A stretch of DNA of 64,000 nt from Dromaius novaehollandiae. Taxonomy: Eukaryota > Chordata > Aves > Casuariiformes > Dromaiidae. Shown piece by piece: positions 13,501-25,692 of this stretch. Every line of letters begins with the position of its first letter. Position 1 is the stretch's first letter. The notes beneath the pieces are model-generated. The model worked only from the letters and a program-made list of their open reading frames with translations, was not told where the DNA came from and did not search any database. The stretch lies in the NCBI RefSeq assembly GCF_036370855.1, contig NC_088098.1:143302721-143366720 (forward strand). Reading direction: 5' to 3'. The position numbers and the translations under genes were made by a program.

Positions 13501-16233
13501 AAAACAGATACCAGTACTAATTATCTTTATTAGTTATTCTTCTCCCACAGATTAGTCCCACATTTTTAGGCACTGTACATAATGTGACAAAAGGAGAAGA
13601 TATGGAACTATTTATTAATAATAACCATCACTGAAGGACTTATTCACTTCCTCCCTACAGGTCTGGACAGGTTCTCTAACTTGTTGTAGTGGTTTCATTA
13701 TGGTGGTGATGGTAAAGATATACTTTAACAAGATCTGTAAAAAAATTAATATATTTACAGGGAGAGGGGAAAAAAAGCGGGGGGGGGGGGGGGGCAAGCT
13801 TTCAAGTAGACAAATGCAAGCCTGTTCAGACCAATGGAAAGATTCTTTTGTCTAGAGACAGAAAGAGATCTAAATGACTGATTTCCTTCACAGACAACCA
13901 GAAGACCAAGAGTTAAGTGCCTAAATCATATTCCATTTAAGTTTGATATGTGGATCACAATGTCCCCTCTAACTAAATGGCAGAGCAATGGTCTCTGCTA
14001 CCAATTTATAGATAGTCAGGTAGAAAGCCTGGAATCCTTTCCATGAGCTTACAATTGTTAACCAAAGGTCTCATGAGAGAAAGCAGGAATGGGAAGTAAG
14101 CTAGTAACTTATGATCCAATGAATCACTGAACTATCAGTGTGGTTAGATGTACGCCAAACCGAAGTTTGGCAGACATACATACAAGAAAGGCAGCATGGG
14201 GGAACAGAATTGAAGACTGGGATCTTTTCAGCCCCTCAAAGTTCTGTGCTTATAGAGGAATATAAGTAACTGCACACCTTCTGCAGCTGAAATGGAAAAG
14301 AAAATATCACTCAAAATCACAAGTGTTGAGAAAACCTTTATTTAAACTACTTTCCTCTACATTTTTTTCAAATAAAATCTCTTTTAATAAGGCACTCACC
14401 ATTTTTGTAAAGAATTATCTGTAATATGTGATACTTTTAGAGGAAAATGAAATCAGAGATAACCCATCCTGTAAGCACCTAAAAGGTAAAAGAACAGGCA
14501 TTAAACTCCACTTTACGCTAAATGAATCATGCTGAAGGCATGTACTGCATGTGAGGGGAAACGAAAAAGATCATAACTCTGAATTGTCTAGGGTAAGGAA
14601 AGGCTAAGATTATTCAAGAAGTACCTGTGACCAAATGTTTGCATATTATGCAAGACTACTGTAAAGAGCTAAAATGGGGGCAAAAGTGAAGGACTATATG
14701 TAGAACAGACCTGTAGATCCTCCTACAAAGTGTGACCAGACTGGGAAGGTAACTAAGTTTCATATCCATGACTGTAGCCCAGTGGCCAATACTGCTTCCA
14801 AAGGTAATTTAGGAAGTGAAGAGTTTTGATTCTTAATCTCAATTTATCTAGGAGAAACAGCATTTTATTTTCTTAAAATATTGTGGAAAATAATCAGCAT
14901 CTGCAAGATAAGTAGGTCATATAGAAGTGGAAAAGCACAGTAATAATATGTTGACAGTCTAAATATAAACACTACAATTACGTTGCTGCAGCTACAACTA
15001 GCAAATGCTTTGGATGCCACTCTAGCGAGCTAGTTAGCACAAGGACAACTTTAATCATAAGAGGCACTGAATTCAATGGAGCTAATCCTATGCTTACAAA
15101 TCTTCCTAAATCATAGCCTTTTTGATTATATCCTGTCATACAGGCTATGTGTTAGGCCACCAACTATTAAAGTGCAGCATTAGAACTTTTAAGAAGCTTT
15201 AAGCTCTTCAATGCAAGCAATTTAACCACCAAAAATCAAAGTCTGTAGCATAAACAGAAACATGAGTTAAAAAGTAATCAGCATCTGTAAAATATTCTCT
15301 GTCCTCTTTAACATCTGAACAGTGAATAATTTCTTATTTCTTATGCAAAAACTGGTTTTCAAGAAGATCATATATTGATGTTTTTTGATAGATTTAAGTT
15401 AAGGTACTCTCTTACGAAAATAATGATCATAATTAGCCTGCACCTCTTCCTCAAAATCATCTGAATTTGCAATTTTCTGGCTAAAAAAGATGTGTTTTTA
15501 TATACACTCAGATATCTTTAACGTATGAATGGCAGGTTATGTTGATTTTCCAAATTGTTACCTTAAAGAGCTTTCTGCTATTGATAAGAGAGGTTTATTG
15601 GCTTGCTTGTCCTTTGACCAAACAGCAACTAAATTTACAGCCTGCCAGAACATTTACAATTAGCAATTTAAGAAACCTTTAAAATATTCCATTCAAAGCA
15701 CAAAGCACAGCAACTTTTGAAGACAACTTACAAAACATAATACAAAAGGGAATAACATAAGATGTTAAAGGAAAACAGAAGTTCAAAATTTGCATTACAT
15801 TCCAGAGTCTACACAAATGAAATTTGAAATTCTATAGCAAAAGTGACGTCCTCCCTCCGATAGGTGATTTTTTCACAGGCTGACAGGAAGCGGAGATGAC
15901 CTAGCATTTTTCTGAATTAGTCATAACCCATCATGTCAACAAGCCAAAAGATAAAAATGCATAGTACAGTCACTGAGTATCATGACTATAAATATGACTG
16001 TAAGCATCTCTTAGTATTCAGGAAAGGTGTATGTAAATTTGTAAGATAATTTATATATTTGCATACTTATTATATACACACACCTAATTATTTCTCATGA
16101 TTATTGAATCTACTCCACACAGAAGCCAATAGGCCTTACATTTCCATGCTCTCAGATTTAATAAAGAGGAGGTGCAGAATGCCACCCGTGTGACTCGATC
16201 TACAGATCAAGTTTAGAGATATCCTGCTTACTG
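7566..16233. other. Upstream intergenic DNA, no gene seen
   Basis: AT-rich sequence without recognisable coding regions. Visible items are an ATTA-type short repeat near 8566-8582, a 13-bp palindrome (GGTTAC-T-GTAACC) at 11504-11516, an A17 run at 13482-13498, a G16 run at 13779-13794 and a CRE-like TGACGTC at 15844-15850. The latter is about 1.6 kb upstream of PRKX exon 1. None is enough to call a gene or a proven regulatory element. Confidence 0.55.
13779..13794 (+). repeat. Poly-G run (16 G)
   Basis: Sixteen consecutive G bases follow a purine-rich stretch. Homopolymer length may be unreliable if this is an assembled consensus. Confidence 0.9.
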
Positions 16234-16396
16234 ATGCATGGGATAGGAGCTGTGAACAGCATAAAACTGGCCCAGAATAAAGGCATGGAAAAAACTAGGA
16301 TTTCCCTCCCAGTTTTGACATGGACGTCTCCCAGTGACTTGGCTCACGCACCAATTTTCCCTGTCTTTCAGGATAACCATCAACAGCTTCCTGGCC

Positions 16397-16648
16397 ATGG
16401 CGGAAGGAGCTGTATTGGGTACCGGGCTGCTGCTCGCGCTAGGTGCCCCCTTGGCCCCGCTCAGCTCATCCCACAGCCACCTCAGTGCTGCACGGGCTCG
16501 AGCTGGGGACACGGACACCCCTGGCTCCTCGCAGAGAGGGAGCAAGACAACGATGCGAAACGTTTGGAAACCTTGGGGTGGGAGACACTGCCTCGGCAGC
16601 CCTGAGACACTTGGGTTACCCCATCCCTCGCCTGCGCTGCCAGCGTGA
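16397..16648 (+). other. Small ORF with signal-peptide-like N-terminus (unverified)
   Basis: An 83-codon frame begins at an ATG in a strong Kozak context (G at -3, G at +4). Its first part reads as a short acidic start followed by a hydrophobic Leu/Ala/Gly stretch (about residues 5-20), which resembles a secretion signal. The remainder is Ser/Pro/Arg/Gly-rich with no domain I recognise. A CAG preceded by a pyrimidine tract sits 26 bases upstream of the ATG, so it could be the start of an exon. It lies at the 5' edge of the GC-rich PRKX promoter region, where open frames arise easily because stop codons are rare. A chance ORF is the more likely explanation. Confidence 0.15.
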
Positions 16649-17023
16649 AAGCAGTGTGCTGCTTGGCCGCCCCCAGCCCAGCGGGGACCAGCAGCCACGT
16701 CCCGCCGGACACGGAGGGGGCGGCACCCGCGGCCCCCCCAGGCCCGAGGCGGCGCGGGACGCGGGGCTCAGGCCCGCCGGGGGCCCAGGGCCAGGAGAAC
16801 CCCGGCCTGGTTGGGGTCGTCGTCCCCCCGCCCGCCGCAGCGGGGCCCAGGCCGCAGCCACGACCCCCCGCCGCCTGCGGCCTCCCCGCGAGGAAGCGCC
16901 GCGCGAGCGAGGCCACAAGGCGGCGGGGGAGGAAGCGCCAAAGGGCACCGGGCGCCCCGGCGCCCCGCGCTGCCTCGGGCGGGGTGGCCGTGAGGCCCCG
17001 GCGAGGCCGCGCCTCCGCGCCCG

Positions 17024-17032
17024 CCCCGCCCC
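17024..17032 (-). promoter_or_regulatory. GC box (Sp1/KLF-type)
   Basis: CCCCGCCCC on the + strand, the reverse complement of the GGGGCGGGG core bound by Sp1/KLF factors. It is one of two copies 64 bp apart inside the PRKX CpG island. Confidence 0.5.
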
Positions 17033-17087
17033 GCCAGCCCTCTGCGGGACCGTGCCGCAGCGGCGAGCGGGCGGGCGGGCAGACCGA

Positions 17088-17096
17088 CCCCGCCCC
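17088..17096 (-). promoter_or_regulatory. GC box (Sp1/KLF-type)
   Basis: Second CCCCGCCCC copy, about 325 bp upstream of the PRKX start codon and just upstream of the GGCGC tandem units. Confidence 0.5.
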
Positions 17097-17110
17097 TCTG
17101 CCCCGCGTGT

Positions 17111-17132
17111 GGCGCGGCGCGGCGCGGCGCGG
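17111..17132 (+). repeat. (GGCGC)4 short tandem repeat
   Basis: Four tandem GGCGC units plus two bases in the core of the promoter island. This is a likely length-polymorphic and CpG-dense site. Confidence 0.9.
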
Positions 17133-17226
17133 CCCGCCCGGGCTTTCCCTCCCTCGCCATTGTCTGTCGGCGCGGCGGCTTCTGCTGCGAGCGAAGCAGA
17201 GCGACGGCGGCTCGCCCCGGGCCGCG

Positions 17227-17307
17227 ATGCTGAAAGGCTCCGCGACCCCTCAGAGGCGGCAGCAGGAACTGGCTCCAGCGCGGCGGAGCAGCCATCCCGC
17301 CTGCTGA
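17227..17307 (+). promoter_or_regulatory. Upstream ORF 1 (26 codons) in the PRKX 5' leader
   Basis: An ATG preceded by GCCGCG opens a 26-codon basic peptide and terminates at TGA (17305-17307), 105 nt before the PRKX start. It is out of contact with the main frame, so ribosomes would need to reinitiate. Upstream ORFs of this kind usually lower translation of the main ORF. Whether it is transcribed depends on the real start site, which is not known here. Confidence 0.4.
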
Positions 17308-17376
17308 ACACTGAAACTTTGCGTCGCCGCCGCTCCCTCTCCGCCCGGCCCGACCCGGCTCGGCTCGCCCCTCTCC

Positions 17377-17385
17377 ATGCGCTGA
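17377..17385 (+). promoter_or_regulatory. Minimal upstream ORF 2 (ATG-CGC-TGA)
   Basis: A two-codon ORF ending 27 nt before the PRKX ATG. Very short start-stop type uORFs can stall or delay scanning ribosomes. This one lies close enough to the main start to be in the leader for nearly any plausible transcription start. Confidence 0.4.
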
Positions 17386-17412
17386 GCGGCTGCGGGGCGC
17401 CCGCTCGGCCCC

Positions 17413-17599
17413 ATGGACTCCTTCAGCGCCGCCAAGGCCAAAATGGGGGCAAAGAGCGGCGGCGAGGCGGCGGCGGCGGCGGGGCTCGCCGCGCCTCAGC
17501 CCGCTGCGGCGTCCCCCAGCCTCGCCGGCCACAGCTCGCCCGCCGCGCCCGAGCCCGCCGCCTACAAGCTGGAGGACCTGGAGACCCTGGCCACCGTGG
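17413..17599 (+). CDS. PRKX: PRKX coding exon 1 (N-terminus to glycine loop)
   Basis: First coding exon of protein kinase X, a cAMP-regulated AGC-group Ser/Thr kinase related to the PKA catalytic subunits. It encodes residues 1-62 and the first base of Gly63. Residues 1-50 are low-complexity and about one third Ala, with an Ala run at 19-23 from a GCG-type triplet repeat, and are probably disordered. Residues 51-63 (YKLEDLETLATVG) match the segment leading into the kinase glycine loop. It ends in phase 1 at a GTGAGC donor. I chose the ATG at 17413 as the first in-frame ATG; it has G at +4 but C at -3. Met11 (17443) has A at -3 and G at +4 and is a stronger site, so leaky scanning could give a product ten residues shorter. 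The exon sits in the CpG island. Confidence 0.9.
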
Positions 17600-17636
17600 G
17601 TGAGCGGGCGAGGGAGGGAGCGAGGGAGGGACGGGG
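17598..17636 (+). promoter_or_regulatory. G-quadruplex-prone tract over the intron 1 donor
   Basis: Seven runs of three or four G separated by loops of 1-5 bases start at the last bases of exon 1 and continue into intron 1. It lies on the sense strand, so it would be present in the nascent RNA. G-rich sequence behind first-exon donors is known to favour R-loops and to be bound by hnRNP F/H, which act as splicing enhancers there. Folding here is inferred from sequence only. Confidence 0.6.
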
Positions 17637-17972
17637 AGGCCGCGAGGAACAAAGGGGCTGCCCGCCGGGCACGGCCCGCCGCCCCCTGCTGCCCCTGCTC
17701 CTCCCGCCCGCCGCGTTTTGTCCCTGCGCCTTTGGTGTGCGGGGGGCGCTGGGCGCGTTCGGGGCGGCGGGTGGGACTTTGGGCCGTTAACGGCTGGCAG
17801 GTGCCGCCCGCCGTCGGGGACCACCCTTCCCCCCCCCCACCGAAACGCACCGCCGCGGCGCTGGGGCGGAGGCTGCCGTCTGGTGCTAACGCTGCTCCGC
17901 GCGTAAAGTTAGCCGGGTTTGGGGAGGGGGTCGCCGTCCTCTTTTTGTGCGTGGTCCTGGGGCACTGCGTTG

Positions 17973-17993
17973 TTTTTTTTTTTTTTTTTTTTT
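17973..17993 (+). repeat. Poly-T run (21 T)
   Basis: Homopolymer at the 3' edge of the CpG island, on the sense strand of PRKX intron 1. Confidence 0.95.
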
Positions 17994-20900
17994 CCTTCCC
18001 CCTTCTGCCGAGTTGTTTTTATTAGACTTGCGTGTGATCTGAGCCATCGCCTGTATGAGTTCCTGCACCAGCCTCGGCTTCTCTCCCAGGCGGCTGTATG
18101 GTCGCCCTATGCTTTCAGGAAGACGCCGGGCAGCTGTAGTATTAATGTAGTTTTGCAACTGTGTTTTGAGTCTGCAGAGGAGCACAGGAGACTGCTTGCA
18201 TTGTTCTGCCGTGACATTGTTGTGCCAATGCACAGGCAAGCCTGAGTACTGCCAGTATCATCACCTCTTGGTGTGATACCATGTTTTAAAGCCACAGCTG
18301 AATGAATTTATAACCTGGTTTGTTTGGTCTGTCTGCGAGGCACAGGCAATCACTGCTGAAGTCTAAACACCTTTTGTTATAAAAACTTGATTTATGTGGT
18401 TAGCATCATTTGCCTGCATCATGATAGAAATTCATTATTTAAATGCAGCTGTAGGGCCAGTGAAGAGATCAGACAGGTTCATTGAATGCAGGTAGGTGTA
18501 TTTAAAAACCTGAATCCATGCTGTCGTGCTGTGTATTGATGCAAAGATGTCGTGCCTTGTGTAGAATTATGGTAAAAGGCAAAATTACATCTTGGATTTA
18601 CCAAACTTAAAAAAAGAAAAACTGCCTGTAATATGCAGTATTGCAAAGTACATGCATGTTTTTAATAAAATGACATCTCAAGGGATGTCCGTTGTGATGT
18701 TCACTGTGTTCATACCCACACTAGCATCTGTCAGTGCACTGTGCTTGAAAGGGAGCATGTATGTATAATTATGAATAATTTTGCACTTGGTTTAAAGGAT
18801 TGTTTGTTCAGCTATACAGAGGGGTTTTTGTTGTTATTTTTATTTAGCTATGAAATGACTTTTGGATAGATCTATTCCAGCAAGTGCTGTAAACTTCAGT
18901 TTCCCTCCCCAAGCTTTCTGTAGTTAAGCTGTCTTCAGTCAAGATGGTGTGATTTAAGCCCTTAGTTAAGCTGATGGTTTAATTTACGTTTTTTATGATG
19001 CTGTTGGAAAGGCATAGGAATATTGTGATTGATGCAGGCCATGTTATTATCTCTTGAAGCGTGTTGCTTTTTAAAATAATATTTCCAGGTTAAAATGTAA
19101 ATGGGGGTTTTATGCAGTTAAATGAGATTATCGAGAGACTGTTTGAAAGCATCCTGGTGCTGCTTCTCCACCAGAAGTGATTAATCCTGTATGTGACATC
19201 ACAACTAGCTCCTGTGGATGTGATTGTCATCACAGAGAGTTATGACTTCATGTGAAACACAGACTGCAGGAAAATACTAATTCTTAAACAAAGGCCTAAT
19301 TATCATGGAAATGTTCCTAAGGAAATGAAGAAATATTTTAAATTGACACAAGGATTACTTCTGAACAGCATATCTTTTTACAGTGTTCTTTAAGGTGCAG
19401 CTTAGAGCTTGAGGAAAAGGAAGGTCATCATTCCAAAAGAATTTAAAGAGGAGATTCCTCTTAAAAAAAAAGACTTTGTTTGATGTGGAGATACAATGCT
19501 GGAAAAGGGAGTACAAGGTGAAAAGAGCAGACCGTTGCCTATTAGAGCACTGACTAAATACTTAAAGAACACTCCCTTTTCCCTCGCTGTCTCCCCCAGC
19601 TTGATTTTTTTTTTTTTTTTCTTTGCTAGCTCTACCTGAAAAGTTAACCATTCTTTGCATCTTCTGTGAACCATGAAATTGGTTGTTGGGCAGAGAGAAG
19701 AGAGACAAAACACAGATCTTGAAGGGTATAAAAATGTTCACAGATAAACATGTATGGCATTAACAAAGAAGCTGAGGTGGTTTGTTGTAAATTAGTTTTA
19801 GAATGGATTTACTGTATGCCTGTGCTTCTCAGTAGAAGGCCGTGAAGAGAGAACAGATCTAGTTCTTGGCTGGAAAGCGAAATAGCTGCCTCAAAGTGAT
19901 ACTGAAACTGAACACATTTATATCTGCCTCTGAGTGGCAGAGTTTATACACTCAAAGATGCAGTGCCTTGCTAATGTGTCTGTAGTACGTTGAGATCTGA
20001 GCGAATATCTCTGCATGCAGTTGGGCAGCACACACCTATTAGTGTGCTACGTTGCACTCCCTAGTTAAATATACTGCAACAGTGCAGCATACTCCAGAAT
20101 ATAGATATTTAGTTTAGCTTGAGAAGCTCATTTTGGCTAGTCTTAAACCTATTTTTAATTAAATACAGTTTAGGTTTATATCACATGCACTGGAAGAGTA
20201 TGTATGTCTGCACTGGTTTTTTTTTTGGTTTTTTGTTTTTTTGTTTTTTTAGCAAAAGTTTAACTAAATAATACCATATTCCACTTTTCTGACCTCCCTG
20301 TATGAGGAGATGAGATTAATGTACTGTCATCAATTTTACTGCAGCGATTTAGTCCTGTGTGCAGTTTGACTGCTGTGATAAGAATAGCCATTTTCTTTCT
20401 TCTGGTATTCTGGAAATCTGTGTGCTCCATCCGAGATTTAGAGACATCTGTGAAGGGGAGGGGGCTGCCCAGAAATTACAGGGCAGCAAGTTCTGATACC
20501 AGGATGTGTGTGTGATAAAGGAGTGGAGGAAGAGAGAGAAAATATAGCAGCTGGGGTGCTTCAGCCTTCAGGATCCATCTCTGCTAGCATCACTGTTGCC
20601 TATAGCTGTATCCTGGCTTGGAAACCCAGGGATGGTCTTGGAAACTACCTGCTTGAGAAAGTGTCAAAATAGGGAGGCGAGTTCCATGCTTGTACACCTG
20701 CAGTATGAGTAATATTTGAGCTGACTAAATGGTGGTCCTTTAGATGCTTATAATCTCCATTACTATTTTGAAACCTCACAGTGTTTGTACTTTTGTCACC
20801 TGTGAAGAGGGGAGCTGCTTTTTGCCCCATTCAGTTATTGGAAGGCTAAAGATTACAGGAAATACTAGCTAGTTTATAAGGAATTTCATCATGCTGCTTT

Positions 20901-23900
20901 TTTGTTATTTGGAGAAGGTTATGTGGATCCAAGAGGAGAATCTGCAAATCTGGTTTAGGTCTGTTATTGCTCCCTTTAATTTTTGGAGGAACTTAAGTAC
21001 CTACAAATGGGGCTTGTAAGGTGAGCAGCTGAGAAGACTCTTAACTAAAGTGTGTGGGTTTGTTTCTTTTTTTAAGCTATGTAGGGGGAGTATGTCTGAA
21101 ATGCCATTTCCCCCCCAAAATTAAGTAATTCCTTGCCTCTTGAATTAGGTGTCTATAAAACTGTGGTCATCCTTGAATTTAGATGCCTTCTCTCGGAGGG
21201 TAGGATAAAAGTTTGCAAAGTGGAAAAAAAAGTTGGAAGTAGAACCTGCTTTGCATGTAATAGCTACTGTTTTAATATCCTTCATAATCTAAGATGATTA
21301 AAAACTCTCCGTTAACCCTACTACTATAGCATGGGCTGCATTGAGAGTACTCTCTACAGTTTCTGTTGGAAGCTTTGCTTGTTCTAGCAAAGAATTAAAT
21401 GTGAAGGCAGAAAGAGAGTAAAAGGGAAGAACAGTTTTAGCATGGTGAGTAGGAGGACATTTATGTCCCTAACATGTCCCAAGCTTCCACTTTGTTTTCT
21501 TTGTTTCAGTGGTTTTTTGGACATTTTGCTAAAAGGGTTGGGAGCAGAGACTAGAACACAGGTATCTCTCTTGGGAGAGTGCCCTCATCATTAGTCTTTA
21601 AATTGAAGTCAGGGGCCTGGGGAGGGGACAGGAGTTGGGTGCATGCTGGTCTCTGGCACTAAGAAAACTTGAACAGGAAGAGCGTTTCACTAAGGGGACT
21701 TCCTGAGAGGTTGAAGATGTGGCTTTGAACCTATTGAGATGCATGTTCTTTGACTACTACTCTAAAACCAGAGCTAAGTGTGCTCACTTGGAGCTACTGA
21801 AGGTGACTTGTCCACTTCTGGTTTTGAATTATTTTTCTTTTCAAAGAAAGTTAAGCTATGAAGATTTGCTCAGCATGCTCGGTTTGCTCAGACAAGCCTG
21901 AAAAATTTTGTGAGTCTCCTCCATTGGACTTAAGTAATGTTCAGCTGTGCCAAGGCTGCGGTAGTTCTGCACACGTGCAGAAGCAAAAACTTAAATGCCT
22001 TGACCTTTCTCAGTGGAGTGTACCTGCTAAAATTTCATGGTCCACCCAAGAGATGTGTTAGCAGTTATCTACATAAATCTTATGTGAGCCCGTTTCAGCC
22101 TTTTTGAAGTCTGGGCTGTGGAAGAGAGAGAGAGATTGTGAACCCTGGTAGTGTAGCGCCTGAACCATCCTTGTTGGCTTTACTTACTATTCAGAGTAGC
22201 CAGAGGGGCTGCAATTGAATGCCTTACATATTATCCTGAAACAAAGATACTAACTTTGGAGTTACACTGTAGTGAAGAAGTAATTCAGATAAACTAGAAT
22301 AATAAGCACAAGAAAAACAGGGGAGATTGCTTTTCTTTTGGATAAGTAAGATGAGAGAAGAAATCTTTTGTTTCCAAATGAAATGTACAGTAATAAGAGG
22401 AAAAATAGAACTATAGGGATGAGAAAGATGGCAATTTATTTTCACCCACTCACCTAGTAGAGGTATTTCCTTCCCTTTTTTTCAAAGTACAATGTATACT
22501 GAAACATACATTATAAATGTAAATCAGGTTTTGTACATTCATTAGATTGATTGAAATATTTTAATAGTAAAGATTATCTTAATTGGAAAAGATTCTTTTA
22601 AACAACTGTTCCCATGAAGTACTTTAAACTAAACAAATGTAGAATAAAAAATTAGGTAAACCAGTATTTTAATTGTTCTGAGCAGAGGAAGAACGTAAAG
22701 TACATGAGAAAAGTGAGCAACAACACATTTTTACATACTTAATTTCATTGTGTTCACAGGCATAGAATATGCTAGCCAAATATGTTTTTAAATGACATTA
22801 TGTCAGAGGGACAGTAGGTGCAAAAATGTAGTTCAAAGCTGTAAGAATGAATCTGCTTCTGTACAGGACATCACAGTAATATTTTCCCTGCATATAGTCT
22901 AAGTCAAAAATTCTGCACCAGAATAGTGAAGTTCTGCTTTAATAACTAAGAATACTAGTGTCTTTTTTTTTCCCCCAAGACTTTTAAAAGGGGTTCAAAT
23001 TATTTATGCTTCTTAGCAAGTCTTATTTTTGTTTTCACTATTTAACTTCTTATGTGTTTAAAATATTATTCTGAGGGGTGGGCATGTGAGCTTTTTTTTG
23101 TGTGTGTGTGTTTGTCACCTTTTCTTGATATTGAAATGATGAATAATAATCCATGATTTTACTTGGCAGTATCCTTAAATAACACAAGTTTTGAAAGAAA
23201 ACATCATCTGAATGTTGTGACTGTAATGGTGACCTAAATGCACCATTTTATTAGTACATCTTTGAGACTTTAATCATTAAACTAAATGACTTGGATTTTA
23301 TTTTCTTTCTCCTCTTGTGGAATGTGTTTCTTGCTTCATTTCTCCCTTCCACAAGATCATACTTGTCCTAAAATAAATCTTTGCTATTGTTGTACCTGAT
23401 GTTCTACAGAGAAAATGACCAAGTGTGAGTCAGCTTTATTCTGTTGTTTTTCCTGCAATCCACTTGTGAGGGTAACCGAAGTAGCATAATATTTATTATG
23501 GAGTGCGCAGCAACAGGTCCTCTCCAATTAGGTTCTTATTAGGCTGAAAAATTTGGGTTGAAACAAATATTCTCTTATCTTTCAGAAAGAAAGGTCAGAA
23601 AGGAGAGAGAGCATATGAAAGAAGTTTGAGTACGTGAAAACTGAAAGTTCACATTTCTACTTTTCTATCTTCAGTTTGAAAAAATCAGATGTTGAGATAA
23701 ATGGCTTAGTGTTTGCCTGTTAGCTGTTTCTTTTGCCTTAATCTTAAAGTATCTAATTGATTGCAGAAGAAACTTCAGAATTCTTTCTCTAATGTTGTGG
23801 ACTTGATGGCATATTATAGAATGGGTGTCCTTTGACACTCAAAAATACTACTTGCAGATAAATAATCTAGTGAGTCATATAAATAACCCAGAGATGCCTG

Positions 23901-25692
23901 AAAGTGTCTGCTGTGATGCAAAGAATTAAGTAATCTGCAATCCAACTGCTAATATTGTGCAAAACGAAACATGGAAACCCCTCTTCCCACAAAATCAAGA
24001 ACCCCCTTCCCCTCCCCCGCCAAGAAAAAGTTTGCTTAAACAGAAGATACTGTTGAAAAATTCTTCCTCCAGGAAGTGATGTGTGTGTTCCCAAACTGAA
24101 AAAGATGGAAAACCTGAAAAGAAATGGAGATGTGAGTTTAATTCAATTCTTCCACCCCTGCGCCCATACAAGGGAGGAAATTGGAACTTAAAATACTGAT
24201 GATTGGCAGCATACATGAAAATGAATATGCATGTCTGGACCCTCTGTCTAGTGGACAGAGGGAGTAGCTTTCTGGAGGTGGATGTCTTGCTGTGTTGGCT
24301 TTTCCATTGCTGAAAATAAGGGAAATGAACCCCAGGTTAAATTAAACTTAATCCTGGTTTGGTCCACTTTAAAGGTCACTTGTGATATATAAACTTCAGA
24401 AGTAAAAAAGGGTGGTGGGATTTATGTACCACATCTGTTATGAGAGGCACAGACATGCATACAGCAACAAAGAGTGATTTTTTTCATAAACTGAAAGATG
24501 GGAACTTTGTGTTTATCCTGCAAGGGCTTGTCTGGGCCTAAGCTGTACTTAACAAAATTAGTTTAGATTAAACAATACAATTCTCCTACAGTTGATACTT
24601 ATCAGTGTAAAAAGTCTTCAGCATTATCTTGTTCTATTTAGGAATAGTTTAACATGGTGTCTTTTCTTGGTAAAGCATAATATACCTCTTCTCACATCTA
24701 CACAGGTCTTGAGTTTTTTTTTAACAGCTACGAAAATGTTGGTAAGTAAAATTTTGCTGAGTACTGTGTGTTAGTGTGCACCAAGGATATTCAGGTGGCA
24801 AGGAGGAGGTGCTAATGTTTCATTTTATTTCTCGGAACAAGAATATTGTTTTGTTTTCCCAATGGAAAACTCTTTCAAGTGAATGAACAAACAAGCCCTT
24901 TTTATTTTAAAGCAGATATACAAGATTCTTTAAAGCTCTGTTCATTATCTGCACTTCACACTAGAGCAGTAGTTCAATTTTGATTTGAAATATGTGCTGC
25001 TTTATTTTTTTAATACTGAGGCACATCAGGGATTTTTCCTATTTTAGTGGAGCCTCTTCTTTGCTATAGAGACTCAGCAGTGTGCTAAGGAAATTCACCC
25101 AAAAGACAGGTGAGATATGCGATGTCCAGTAAAATGTGGAGGTTACTAACAAAACTAGCATGGCATATTTGAAAACTGAGTGGAATGTTACAGAACAAGA
25201 AAATATTTGCAAAACATTTAGGTCAGTGAATTTAGTTAACTTAGCTCTCATTATGTACTTGTGTGGATATTTCTAGTCTGGCTTTGTTAAGTTTGGTCAA
25301 AGGAAGTCTTCAAATTTCTTCTCTTTTTATGAATTACGCTTACTATTTTACTTTGAATAAATGATATATTTCAAGCGTTCTAAATTAATTTAGTTGTGAT
25401 GGTAAGACTGTAAGTTAGCAAATTAAAGGCTTCTTGAAGAATTTTGGGGGAGTGTTTGAAAAAAATGTTACCTCTGAAACACTGAAGGTTGTTTGTTTTT
25501 AAAGGCTTTCTAAAGAGATGGGATTTATATATGTAATGTAGAAACGGTGCTTCTGTGGCCACTTTTGTGCTGCACCTGTTTTTAATCTCAAGTATAATTT
25601 CTGAGGATAATACAAACTGTTCATTTTGGAAAGATGATTTGAACTGGAAGAAGACGTTTCACTCTGAAATGTATTCTGAAAACTTTAAGGTA

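Larger units (their letters stand above)
16660..17930 (+). promoter_or_regulatory. PRKX: PRKX CpG-island promoter
   Basis: A sharply bounded GC- and CpG-rich block sits in AT-rich surroundings and spans the first coding exon. Classic CpG-island promoter elements are visible: CCCCGCCCC GC boxes at 17024-17032 and 17088-17096, a GGCGGGC-type run near 17068-17080, and four tandem GGCGC units at 17111-17132. A pyrimidine-rich stretch running into GCCATTGT at about 17141-17165 would suit an initiator or YY1-like site. There is no TATA box at a sensible spacing. By inference transcription starts somewhere in about 17130-17300, giving a 5' leader of roughly 100-280 nt. Several long open frames on both strands here (up to 386 codons) are composition artefacts. 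Confidence 0.85.

Noticed and set aside
16443..17603. 386-codon open frame on the + strand
   Set aside because: It lies in the CpG island, where stops are rare. It overlaps PRKX exon 1 in another frame and runs into the intron, and its Arg/Pro/Ala content has no domain.
16768..17850. 360-codon open frame on the minus strand
   Set aside because: Same compositional artefact, antisense to the PRKX promoter and exon 1. No recognisable motif, and no splice or Kozak support beyond chance.
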